Assembly (NCBI GenBank): GCA_002350805.1
Contig: DEFO01000039.1
Span: 1-45,521, forward strand
Direction: 5' to 3'
Source: Prevotella sp. UBA2850
GTDB lineage: Bacteria > Bacteroidota > Bacteroidia > Bacteroidales > Bacteroidaceae
Length of the DNA stretch: 45,521 nucleotides
Shown here: piece after piece, positions 34,254 through 42,287 of the stretch
Position numbering within the stretch: the stretch's first letter is position 1
Layout of the letters: the number at the start of each line of letters is the position of its first letter
Translations under genes and position numbers: made by a program
Notes under the pieces: model-generated
Databases searched by the model: none
Told to the model about the DNA's origin: nothing
The model's input: the letters and a program-made list of their open reading frames with translations, nothing else

Positions 34254-35074
34254 AAGAAGAACTGAAACAATTTGTGCTGCACCACTACCAGACAGGCAAG
34301 CTGGACACGCAGCAGGCACTTCGCAACGTGAAAGCACGCGTCGGACTTAAGAATGACAGGCCGACACATGGGGGGCTGTCCGTGCGGTTCTACCGATGGA
34401 TGGCTGCCGCCGCCATGCTTGCGTTCATCTGCGGCGCCACCTATTTATATATTACGCGCGAGAACGCAGAGGTGAAGCTGACGGCCGACGATGCGGTTAA
34501 AACCATCACTCTGCCCGACAGCACCCACGTCACTCTCGCCCCCCACGCCACACTGGCCTACAACCCGCAAGAGCCGCGTTCGGTGAGACTGACCGGCGAT
34601 GCCTATTTCAACGTGACACACAGCGAAGCCACTCCGTTCACAGTGGTGAACAGCATAGCACAGGTCACCGTGCTGGGCACACAGTTTCAGATAGACGAAG
34701 AGGCGGGGCAGACCACCATCTACGTCGCTCAAGGCCGCGTCCGCTTTGGAAACATAGGCCTCACCCAGGCCATCGTTCTCGGCGCTGGCGAAAAAGCCCT
34801 CATCGGCAAACGCCAGCAGCTAGCACACGCGCCAAGCGGCTCGCCCAACCAGACGGCATGGGCCACAGGCCAAATGCATTTCGAAGACACACCACTGACT
34901 GATGTCCTCGCCGACCTCGGCTTCTATTACCACGCCAACTTAAGGTGCAACCATCCCGAAAGACGACTCTCCGCAGACTTCCATGTGGCCAAAGACAGTC
35001 TCGAAGAGATCATTGCACTCATCGAGCAGACGCTCGACGTGAACATCAGTATTGAAAAAACAGAAAAACAATGA
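34250..35074 (+). CDS. FecR-family anti-sigma factor, set 2 (cassette)
   Basis: The 274-residue protein is shorter than the two other FecR proteins in the window. It has a short cytoplasmic part (1-47), one transmembrane segment (about 49-67, MAAAAMLAFICGATYLYI), a FecR domain (ITLPDSTHVTLAPHATLAYNP, then GDAYFNVTHSEATPF), and the C-terminal DUF4974-like part (MHFEDTPLTDVLADLGFYY). Both its ends overlap neighbours by ATGA (4 bp). It lies at the far end of the cassette rather than next to its sigma gene, which is unusual. Confidence 0.9.
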   Translation: MKEELKQFVLHHYQTGKLDTQQALRNVKARVGLKNDRPTHGGLSVRFYRWMAAAAMLAFICGATYLYITRENAEVKLTADDAVKTITLPDSTHVTLAPHATLAYNPQEPRSVRLTGDAYFNVTHSEATPFTVVNSIAQVTVLGTQFQIDEEAGQTTIYVAQGRVRFGNIGLTQAIVLGAGEKALIGKRQQLAHAPSGSPNQTAWATGQMHFEDTPLTDVLADLGFYYHANLRCNHPERRLSADFHVAKDSLEEIIALIEQTLDVNISIEKTEKQ

Positions 35075-35655
35075 AACACGAACTCATCATCACGACACTC
35101 TTAGCGACTACCCTTACCGTGTCGGCACAGGAAGAAGGCCGCAACATGGCTGCCATAGGCTTTGGAGCCTCTCATGACTCATGGAACATAGAACTCGACT
35201 ATGACTACATGGTCTTTCCTTACGCTGGCATCGGGATAGGAGCGCAGTTTGACAGGGAGAACGGCGACGGCGGACTGCTCGGCGAAATCATTCGCGAAGA
35301 GCTGCGCGGCGATGACTATTACGATGACTACGACGACGAGCACGAGATCAAACTCAACATCGTGCCGCACCTCACCCTGCGCACCCCTGCCATACGGCTG
35401 AAAAAAACACAAGACAAAGGCGACGGACTGCTGCTGGAAGTACAACCCGCCGTTGTCATCTCACTTCCGCAACGCCCCAGAAGCCTCTTCAGCTGGCGCA
35501 CCCGCATGGCACTCGGCTACCGAAGCGGTCCGGGCACATTGCTCCTTGGTTACGACCTCTCCAACTACAACATCTACAAAGGCACCACCCGCTACGACAA
35601 TCACCACCGCACCCTCACCCACGCCTATTTCCTGTCCTTTTCATACAGTTTCTGA
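35071..35655 (+). CDS. Small outer-membrane beta-barrel-like protein, cassette
   Basis: No named family is recognised. The 194-residue product has a signal peptide (about 1-19, ending VSAQ), alternating polar/aromatic beta strands (WNIELDYDYMVFPYAGIGIGAQF) and a C-terminal FSYSF ending in phenylalanine, as in outer-membrane barrels. It overlaps the FecR stop by 4 bp and is the last gene before the duplicated mdh fragment. No terminator precedes that fragment, so it probably uses the terminator at 35870-35904. Confidence 0.75.
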   Translation: MKHELIITTLLATTLTVSAQEEGRNMAAIGFGASHDSWNIELDYDYMVFPYAGIGIGAQFDRENGDGGLLGEIIREELRGDDYYDDYDDEHEIKLNIVPHLTLRTPAIRLKKTQDKGDGLLLEVQPAVVISLPQRPRSLFSWRTRMALGYRSGPGTLLLGYDLSNYNIYKGTTRYDNHHRTLTHAYFLSFSYSF

Positions 35656-35686
35656 TGACCCCTGAAGCCAGAAGACACAGAAAGGA

Positions 35687-35845
35687 GCCGAGGGTGCTAA
35701 GTTTGAGGTTCCCCAGGGCACTCCCGAGGGGAACGCTAAGCTCGACCAGAGCAACGAGCACCTCTGCAAGATGCGCGATGAGCTGGTGACCCTGAACATC
35801 GTTCCTCCCATCAGCGAGTGGAGCAAAATCAATCCGAACCTCTAA
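35687..35845 (+). pseudogene. Truncated mdh 3'-end copy (right direct repeat)
   Basis: This 159-bp fragment matches the last 52 codons and stop of mdh (28777-28935), gap-free with 7 mismatches. Three mismatches change the residue (Glu to Gly, Tyr to Asn, Asn to Ser), consistent with loss of constraint. It lacks any start. Directly after it comes a strong terminator, most simply read as the original mdh terminator. Confidence 0.88.
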
Positions 35846-35869
35846 TTTCCCTTCATCTTTTATAACAAG

Positions 35870-35904
35870 GGGAGCGGCTCTGCAGAGCTGCTCCCGTTTT
35901 TTTT
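35870..35904 (+). terminator. Intrinsic terminator, probably the original mdh terminator
   Basis: An 11-bp stem (GGGAGCGGCTC with GAGCTGCTCCC, one G-T pair) has a TGCA loop and is followed by a run of eight T. It sits 25 bp beyond the stop codon of the mdh fragment, the normal distance for a gene's own terminator. Confidence 0.85.
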
Positions 35905-35920
35905 AATTGATAATGTTCGG

Positions 35921-36133
35921 TAATTGATAATTGAGAATGGACAATTGATAATTAGGCCTGACGGGGGGAAGAATTATTTCGACAGAGAGTTTTTTCGACA
36001 TAGAGACCTTTTTTTAATTGATAATTGAGAATGGACAATTGATAATTAGGCCTGGCGGGGGGAAGAATTATTTCGACAGAGAGTTTTTTCGACATAGAGA
36101 CATAGAGACGTTTTTTTAATTGATAATTGATTG
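35921..36133. repeat. 94-bp tandem duplication plus partial third copy
   Basis: Two near-identical copies start at 35921 and 36015 (period 94). Each holds TTGATAATTGAGAATGGACA, a GCGGGGGGAAGAATTATTTC stretch and GACAGAGAGTTTTTTCGACA. The second carries an extra 8-bp ATAGAGAC near its end. A third copy is cut off after about 20 bp. No open frame fits. Confidence 0.85.
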
Positions 36134-36297
36134 AAGTTTCGGAGGTACGAGGGTGCGAGGGTACGAAGGTACGAGAATACCCTTGTCTCCGTCATCAGCA
36201 GCTCCAAAATATCTCAGCGAGCGAGACTAATCTCGTACCCTCGCACCCACGTACCCTCGTACCTTCGAATATCAAGGATGTAAATCATCCGAAACTT
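36134..36297. repeat. 164-bp imperfect palindrome with 10-bp terminal inverted repeats
   Basis: The outer arms AAGTTTCGGA (36134-36143) and TCCGAAACTT (36288-36297) are perfect inverted repeats. Inside, tandem words of the GGTACGAGGGTGCGAGGG type on the left face their reverse complements on the right (about 36222-36266). Nothing coding is credible here. It resembles a miniature inverted-repeat element or a large structured RNA; I see no target-site duplication. Confidence 0.65.
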
Positions 36298-36342
36298 AAA
36301 ACAATTCAATAACGTCATGTTAGCATTGTTTGTGTCCGTTAG

Positions 36343-36376
36343 GCTCACTCCCCTTTCGGGGGAGCCGGAGGGGGCT
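36343..36376. repeat. REP-like GC palindrome
   Basis: GGCTCACTCCCCTTTCGGGGGAGCC-type hairpin followed by GGAGGGGGC, the same family as the elements near 6131, 19825, 19935 and 22130. Confidence 0.6.
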
Positions 36377-36411
36377 GTCTTTTCAAATAGACCAACCTAA
36401 CTACCACTTGC

Positions 36412-36477
36412 AACCAATCTAAGTGGTTGTTACAACCAATGTAAGTGGTAGTTACAACCGTTGTAATTATGAGAAGC
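36412..36477. repeat. 22-bp repeat array A (three units)
   Basis: Units start at 36412, 36434 and 36456, of the type AACCAATnTAAGTGGTnGTTAC. Each full unit contains AACCA facing TGGTT-like sequence, so it could fold. There are no unique spacers, so it is not CRISPR. Confidence 0.65.
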
Positions 36478-36513
36478 GAAAACATGATTTTGCTATATAT
36501 GCCATTTGTACTT

Positions 36514-36601
36514 CGTAAATATGCCTTTTACGACCCGTAAACATGTCTTTTACAATGCGTAAACATGCCTTCTACGACTCGTAAATATGTCTTCTGGAAT
36601 T
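36514..36601. repeat. 22-bp repeat array B (four units)
   Basis: Units start at 36514, 36536, 36558 and 36580, of the type CGTAAACATGCCTTTTACGA. Each contains CGTAAA facing TTTACG-like sequence (exact in the first unit). A more degenerate unit may precede the array at 36492. The remaining 36602-36860 is AT-rich with no gene. Confidence 0.7.
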
Positions 36602-36880
36602 GCAGAATAGCTTTCTAGAATCGAAAAAGAACGCATTTCCCGCCACTTTTATGTTACTTTATGCTACTTTTTATAAAGTGTCATTGGGTAAACAGCCTGC
36701 CAGCCAATAAATTTGACACTTTGTTACTTTTTGCAAAATAACACTCAGCGGCAACTGTAACGTGGCAATCGTAGTGGTATTCGTATGATACACGCGACCT
36801 CCTAGGGTGAAATCATGAGGTAACAGTATTTTGTTGAAAAGAAAAATGTAAGATTGTTTCGTGGTTTACAAAGAAATGTG

Positions 36881-36888
36881 TACATTTG
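36881..36888 (+). promoter_or_regulatory. -7 element upstream of the set-3 sigma gene
   Basis: TACATTTG matches TAnnTTTG and lies 20 bp before the sigma start codon. Transcription would begin inside the longer open frame that starts at 36861, which supports the start at 36909. Confidence 0.55.
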
Positions 36889-36908
36889 CGCAACATTTTG
36901 TAAGCCAC

Positions 36909-37481
36909 ATGGAACTAGGCAGACTGACAACCGCGGATTTGTTGCGATGGGACGAGACAACGTTCCATCGTATGTATCAGTTGTTTTATAAGGCGCTTGT
37001 TGCCTATTCATTCCGATTTGTGGCCAATCAGCCGACCGCCGAAGATATTGTGCAAAACGTGTTCTCGGTGTTGTGGCGACAGTCGCTGCGCTTTCCCGAC
37101 GAGATGCTGCTGCGCGCCTACTTGTATAAGAGCGTGCGCAACAAGAGTCTTGAACATCTGAGTCACTTGCAGGTGGAGAAGGAATACCGCGAACGGGTGC
37201 TGCGCGACGTTCAGCCCGAGCAGCTCATCACCGACGAGGGCGAGGAACAGCTCTTCCCCGACGAGATTTACCGCAGAGTGCTGGCAATGATCGACTCGCT
37301 GCCGCCACGCCAGCGCGAGGTGTTCCTCATGCACATGGACGGGGCACGCAACAAAGAGATTGCCGAGAAACTGAATATCTCGGTGAACACGGTGAAGATT
37401 CAGAAGAAACGCGCCTTGGCTACGCTCAGACAGAAATTGAATGAACAACAATTGCTGTTGCTCATGTTGCTGATTGTTTAA
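36909..37481 (+). CDS. ECF-type sigma factor (FecI-like), set 3
   Basis: The 190-residue sigma factor has region 2 near residues 15-85 (FHRMYQLFYKALVAYSF, then AEDIVQNVF and LYKSVRNKSLEHL) and region 4 near 125-180 (SLPPRQREVFLMHMDGARNKEIAEKLNISVNTVKIQKKRA). It ends in a leucine-rich tail (QQLLLLMLLIV) typical of Bacteroides FecI-like proteins. Its FecR partner begins 309 bp downstream. The start at 36909 follows the promoter; the in-frame start at 36861 would lie upstream of it. Confidence 0.93.
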   Translation: MELGRLTTADLLRWDETTFHRMYQLFYKALVAYSFRFVANQPTAEDIVQNVFSVLWRQSLRFPDEMLLRAYLYKSVRNKSLEHLSHLQVEKEYRERVLRDVQPEQLITDEGEEQLFPDEIYRRVLAMIDSLPPRQREVFLMHMDGARNKEIAEKLNISVNTVKIQKKRALATLRQKLNEQQLLLLMLLIV

Positions 37482-37790
37482 CGTTAACGATAACTGCCTG
37501 ACGGAACGTAGATAATTGAGGATGGAGAATGGAGAATGGAGGGCGCTCGCTCCGCTCGTACCCCAGGTTAGTAAGCGATGACGCTTCAGCGTCAGAATTA
37601 TTATTTAAATTAGTGGCTAAAATTATTCACATTATAGTAATTTGTTTCCTTTTCCCACCGTTAACGAAGTCGTTTGAGTCCTAAAAAGTCCGTAGAATGT
37701 TCATCGATAAAAAGCTTTTTTTGAAAAAAATATCCGTTTTTTGTCACCCATTTTCATTTTTGTCAGTTATATAGATAAAAGCACATCAAC
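37482..37790. other. Spacer between sigma and FecR genes, set 3
   Basis: This 309-bp stretch has no gene. It holds an AT-rich repeat word with GGATGGAGAATGGAGAATGG (about 37510-37540), a 7-bp hairpin TGACGCT TC AGCGTCA (37579-37594) followed by GAATTATTATTT that may end the sigma transcript, and the shared FecR-upstream motif at 37770-37781. Confidence 0.6.
37770..37781 (+). promoter_or_regulatory. Shared motif TATAGATAAAAG upstream of FecR, set 3
   Basis: This 12-mer is identical to that at 8526-8537, again roughly 10 bp before a FecR start codon. It is probably part of the ECF-dependent promoter or the transcript start. Confidence 0.45.
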
Positions 37791-38924
37791 ATGAAAACAC
37801 ATTCGATTAATGATATTGTCTATCGCGTACTCACCGGTGAGGCTACCGATGAGGATGACGAACAACTGCGACTGTGGCTGGAGGAGAGCGACGAGCACCG
37901 CCGGCAGTATGAGCAGTTGGCAGGCTCGACGGAACTGCTCGATCGCTATCGCTTTGCCGAGGGAATAGACGTGGAAAAAGCTTGGCAGCTGTTCCGCCGA
38001 CGCCATCTGCGCAAGGCGTACCCTCTACTGAAACGACTGGGGCGCGTGGCAGTGGTCATCGTGTTGCTCACGGGCATTGCATGGTGGTGGAACAGTCAGC
38101 ACAGCCGACCGGAGAAGCCGCAGCTGCCCGCTGATGTGGTGACGGCCATAGCCCATGCCGAGGCTTCGGGCAAGAACCATGCCCTGCTGACGGTGGCTGG
38201 CCAGCGCATCGAGGTGGTCAACGACAAGGAACTGGCTGCGGTGCATAGCGACAAACAGCCAACGGCAGCGGCAACGAGCAGCAACCGCGTGCTGACGACC
38301 TATCACGACAGCGAGTTCTGGCTGACACTTGATGACGGAACACGCGTACACCTGAATTATGGTACATCGCTCACCTATCCCGTGCGCTTTGCCCCCGACG
38401 AGCGGGTGGTGGAGCTCGACGGCGAGGCCTTCTTCTTCGTAGCGAAAGACAAGAAACGCCCGTTCTTTGTGAAGACCCGCAACGGCATGGTGAAGGAATA
38501 CGGCACCTCGTTCAATGTGAACACGTGCGAGACGCCCGGTCAGACCAAGGTGGTATTGGTAGACGGCAGCATCAGCATCATCACCGACCGCGGCCGCGAG
38601 TTCATCGTGAACCCCGGCGAGATGGCCACCATGAGCCGGGGCGAGAGCCAGGTGTTCATCGACAAGGTGGACGTGCGCCCCTACAAGGCATGGAACGAAG
38701 GGCGCTTCGTGTTTGAGGACTGCATGCTAGAGAGTCTGATGGAGGTGCTCTCGCTGTGGTACAACCGCAAGGTGGAATTTGAGAGCGACGAGTTGCGCGA
38801 GATACACTTCACCGGCACCTTCGACCGCTACGACGACGTCAACCAGATTCTGCATGCCATTGAGCAGACCACCGACGTGGACATTGAGAGCAGCGGCGAC
38901 ACCATTCTGCTGAAGACAAAGTAA
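37791..38924 (+). CDS. FecR-family anti-sigma factor, set 3
   Basis: The 377-residue anti-sigma factor has a sigma-binding cytoplasmic part (1-80), one transmembrane segment (about 82-100, VAVVIVLLTGIAWWW), a FecR domain (FWLTLDDGTRVHLNYGTSLTYP, then GEAFFFVAKDKKRPF), and a DUF4974-like C-terminus (AWNEGRFVFEDCMLESLMEVLSLWY). It is collinear with the set-1 FecR, and at the equivalent of the repeat-encoded peptide there it has an unrelated sequence (MATMSRGESQVFID). SusC follows after 43 bp. Confidence 0.93.
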   Translation: MKTHSINDIVYRVLTGEATDEDDEQLRLWLEESDEHRRQYEQLAGSTELLDRYRFAEGIDVEKAWQLFRRRHLRKAYPLLKRLGRVAVVIVLLTGIAWWWNSQHSRPEKPQLPADVVTAIAHAEASGKNHALLTVAGQRIEVVNDKELAAVHSDKQPTAAATSSNRVLTTYHDSEFWLTLDDGTRVHLNYGTSLTYPVRFAPDERVVELDGEAFFFVAKDKKRPFFVKTRNGMVKEYGTSFNVNTCETPGQTKVVLVDGSISIITDRGREFIVNPGEMATMSRGESQVFIDKVDVRPYKAWNEGRFVFEDCMLESLMEVLSLWYNRKVEFESDELREIHFTGTFDRYDDVNQILHAIEQTTDVDIESSGDTILLKTK

Positions 38925-38967
38925 ACGACAAACCATAAATATAAAAACCCTAAAAAATCTTTATCAC

Positions 38968-41900
38968 ATGAGAAAAGGAAAACACTTGCGAAAGATTCTT
39001 CTGCTCTGTTGGGCAGTGCTCATGCCGGTACAGCTGGCGGTGGCACAGAGTGTCTTGCAGAAGAGAGTCAGCGTTAATCTGAACTCAGTGACGATTAACA
39101 AACTGTTTGACGAAGTAAAGAAACAGGCAGGCGTAAGCTTCATCTACAACTCGGATGAAATCAGGTCGTTGCCCCGCATCACCGTCAACGAGACCAACCA
39201 GACGGTGCGCAACGTGCTCGACCGTGCCATGCAGCAAATCAACTGCAACTATCGGGTGAACGGCAACGTGGTGACCCTGCTGCCCGTGAAAGGCACCAGC
39301 GGCAAGCGCACCATCTCGGGTTATGTGCGCGATGAGGCCGGCGAGCCCCTGCCCGGCGTGGGCATCCGCCTGAACAGCGACAAGATTGCCGCCGTGACCG
39401 ATGCCGACGGCCGCTACAGCATTGAGGCTCCGGCCTCGGCCAGCCGCATGCGCTTCTCGTATGTGGGCATGAGCGACGAGGTGATTGGCGTTGGCGCAGG
39501 CACCAGCGCCCTGCAGCGCGATGTCATCATGCGCAGCGACACCGAACTCGACGAGGTGGTGGTCACCGGTTATGGTAATGTGCGCAAGTCGAGCTATACC
39601 GGTTCGGCATCGGTGATGAGCACCGACAAGCAGAAGGACCTGCCCGTGATCTCGCTCTCGCAGATGATGGAAGGTAACCTCTCGGGTGTGAACATTGAGA
39701 ACGTGACGGGTACTCCCGGTGCCAACACGTCGATCACCGTGCGCGGACTAGGCTCTATCAGTGCCAGCAACCAGCCCCTGTTTGTGCTCGACGGCGTGCC
39801 CGTGATGTCGGGCGACATGACCTCGAACGACATGAACACCAGCGGACTGGGCATCCTGAACACCCTCAACCCCACCGACATTGAGAACGTGACCATCCTG
39901 AAAGATGCCGCTTCGGCCTCGCTTTATGGCGCACGCGGTGCCAACGGTGTGGTGCTTATCACCACCAAAAAAGGACAGGCCGGCAAGACCACCTATACGG
40001 CCAAAGCCAGTTTCGGTATTTCTGACTTTGCCTATAGGTTCCGTCCTACCATGGGTGGCGACGAGCGCCGCGAACTGATACTGGAAGGTCTGACCAATGC
40101 CAACCTCGACGCGGGCGAGACCATCGAGTGGGCAGAGGAACATGCCGAAGAGGTGATCGACCGCTATGCGCCACGGCCCAAGAACGGCTATGCTGACTGG
40201 GAGAGCGCGCTCTTCCGCAAAGCCCTGCAGCAGAACTACGACTTCTCGGTGATGGGCGGCAACCGCGACACCCGCTTTGCCGGTAGTGTGAACTACACCA
40301 ACCAGGAGAACGTGGCCCGCAACTCGGGATTCGAGCGCTATAGCGGACACGTGAACTTCAACAACAAATTCAAGAAGTTCGACCTGGCCATGAACACCCT
40401 CTTCTCGCTGACCAAGGAGAAACCGCTGCCAGGAGGCACCTACTACAGCAACCCCATGTATGCGCTGAAGAGTGCGCTGCACCCCTCCATCCCCATCTAC
40501 AACGATGACGGCAGCTACAACACCAACATCCAGAGCATCAACAACATGAACCTGGTGTATGAGAACGAAATCAACAAGCACAAGTCGAACGTGGCCCGCA
40601 CATTCGCCTCGATAGAGGCCGGATACACCTTTGTGGAGGGGCTGCGCCTGTCGACCGTGTTCAACGTCGATTATACCTATACCAAGGAGTTGCGCTACTT
40701 CTCGCCACTCAGCTCAGACGGTCTGGCCATCAACGGTCAGGGCGACATCTACAGCACGGAGAACATCACCTACAACTCGAACACCCGTCTGAACTACGTG
40801 AAGGCTTTCGGCGAGCACCACCTCGACCTGCTTGCTGCCTACGAAATCCACCAGTGGGACAACGAGTATATGTTCGGTGAGGCAAAGAACTACGCCACCA
40901 CGAAGAAATATGTGCTCGACAATGCCAGCGAGCCCGTGGAGATTGACCACAGCACCAAGGGCGACGCCATGCTCTCGTACGTGTTCCGCGCCAACTACGA
41001 CTATGCCGACAAATACTATGCCGCACTGAGTTTCCGCCGCGACGGCAGCTCACGCCTGGCTCCCAGCAACCGGTGGGACAACTTCTGGTCGGTGTCGGGC
41101 TCGTGGCGCCTGTCGAAGGAGAAGTTCATGGAGCCTACAGCCAGCTGGCTCACCGATGCCAAGATACGCGCCAGCTATGGTGTGAACGGTAACGTACCCT
41201 ACGGGCTCTATTCCTACTACGGACTCTACAGTCTGGGCTATACTTACAACGATAATCCGGGCATGGTGGAGACCAACCTGGCCAACGAACGGCTGAGCTG
41301 GGAGCGCAACTATGCGCTGAACCTGGGCTTCGACCTCTATCTGTTCCACCGTCTGGCCATCACCTTCGACTGGTATACACGCCACACGAAAGACTTGCTG
41401 CTGAGCAAGGACGTGAACCCCGTGACTGGTTTCGGGTCTATCACCGACAACGTGGGTGAGATGCGCAACACCGGTTTTGAGATTGAGATGCGCTCAACCA
41501 ACATAGAAACGAAAGACTTCACCTGGACCTCGTCGTTCATGATGTCGCACAACAAGAACAAGATTATCCGTCTGGCCGATGTGCCTCAATACACCGCCAA
41601 CGGCTATTACATCGTGAAAGAAGGTTGCTCGCTCGGCACCATCTTCCTGCGCGAATATGCTGGTGTAGACCCAGAGACCGGTCTGCCCCTCTACTATTCG
41701 AACATTGAGGACGAAAACGGCGTTCGCTCGCGCGAGAAAGTAGACGACCCCAACAATGCCGTCTCCATACCGCTGAAGGATATTTACCCCACCGTGACCG
41801 GTAGTCTGGGCAACACCTTCCGCTATAAGTTTGCCGACTTGAGCTTCAACTTTACCTACTCATTCGGCGGACACTCGTACGACGCAGCCATGTGGGCACT

Positions 41901-42267
41901 GCAAGACGACGGTTACTCATCGACCGTGCCCAAGAGCATCGAACTGCGCAAGCGCTGGAAGAAACCCGGCGACGTGACCGACATTCCGCGCTACGTGGCC
42001 AACCAGACCTACGGTGGATGGTGGCACTCGTCGAGAGGCATTCACAGCACCGACCACATCCGTCTGAAGAGCCTTATCCTGGGTCTCAACGCACCCGGCA
42101 ACTGGTGCCGCGCCATCGGACTCTCTCGTGCACGTATCTTCTTCTCGGGCAGCAACTTGCTGACGTGGGCACGCTACGACCAATACGACCCCGAACTGCA
42201 GGGCACCGTGGCGTTCAATATCCCACCACTGAAGACGTATTCTTTCGGACTGGAAATAGGTTTTTAA
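38968..42267 (+). CDS. SusC/RagA-family TonB-dependent transporter with STN domain, set 3
   Basis: The 1099-residue SusC-like outer-membrane transporter has a signal peptide (about 1-26, ending AVAQ), an STN domain (about 33-105, VSVNLNSVTINKLFDEVKK), and a CarboxypepD_reg-like domain (about 114-195, ISGYVRDEAGEPLPGVGIRL). The plug follows (LDEVVVTGYGNVRKSSYTG), with the signature VTILKDAASASLYGARGANG. The C-terminus FGLEIGF is aromatic. Its SusD is 20 bp downstream, and the operon ends with a peptidase-like lipoprotein, so a peptide or protein cargo (as for RagAB) is a reasonable guess. Confidence 0.95.
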   Translation: MRKGKHLRKILLLCWAVLMPVQLAVAQSVLQKRVSVNLNSVTINKLFDEVKKQAGVSFIYNSDEIRSLPRITVNETNQTVRNVLDRAMQQINCNYRVNGNVVTLLPVKGTSGKRTISGYVRDEAGEPLPGVGIRLNSDKIAAVTDADGRYSIEAPASASRMRFSYVGMSDEVIGVGAGTSALQRDVIMRSDTELDEVVVTGYGNVRKSSYTGSASVMSTDKQKDLPVISLSQMMEGNLSGVNIENVTGTPGANTSITVRGLGSISASNQPLFVLDGVPVMSGDMTSNDMNTSGLGILNTLNPTDIENVTILKDAASASLYGARGANGVVLITTKKGQAGKTTYTAKASFGISDFAYRFRPTMGGDERRELILEGLTNANLDAGETIEWAEEHAEEVIDRYAPRPKNGYADWESALFRKALQQNYDFSVMGGNRDTRFAGSVNYTNQENVARNSGFERYSGHVNFNNKFKKFDLAMNTLFSLTKEKPLPGGTYYSNPMYALKSALHPSIPIYNDDGSYNTNIQSINNMNLVYENEINKHKSNVARTFASIEAGYTFVEGLRLSTVFNVDYTYTKELRYFSPLSSDGLAINGQGDIYSTENITYNSNTRLNYVKAFGEHHLDLLAAYEIHQWDNEYMFGEAKNYATTKKYVLDNASEPVEIDHSTKGDAMLSYVFRANYDYADKYYAALSFRRDGSSRLAPSNRWDNFWSVSGSWRLSKEKFMEPTASWLTDAKIRASYGVNGNVPYGLYSYYGLYSLGYTYNDNPGMVETNLANERLSWERNYALNLGFDLYLFHRLAITFDWYTRHTKDLLLSKDVNPVTGFGSITDNVGEMRNTGFEIEMRSTNIETKDFTWTSSFMMSHNKNKIIRLADVPQYTANGYYIVKEGCSLGTIFLREYAGVDPETGLPLYYSNIEDENGVRSREKVDDPNNAVSIPLKDIYPTVTGSLGNTFRYKFADLSFNFTYSFGGHSYDAAMWALQDDGYSSTVPKSIELRKRWKKPGDVTDIPRYVANQTYGGWWHSSRGIHSTDHIRLKSLILGLNAPGNWCRAIGLSRARIFFSGSNLLTWARYDQYDPELQGTVAFNIPPLKTYSFGLEIGF

Positions 42268-42287
42268 AACGAACAAACTGACGACTT

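Noticed and set aside
28936..35686. Complete integrative element with its own integrase
   Set aside because: The cassette holds only sigma, receptor, lipoprotein, FecR and barrel genes; no recombinase, relaxase or transposase is encoded, so only the insertion footprint can be claimed.
36127..36312. 61-codon open frame in the palindromic repeat
   Set aside because: The protein is just the translation of the facing GGTACGAGGG arrays; no start signal or homology is suggested.
36412..36601. CRISPR array
   Set aside because: Units are contiguous 22-mers with no unique spacers, and no cas genes are in the window.
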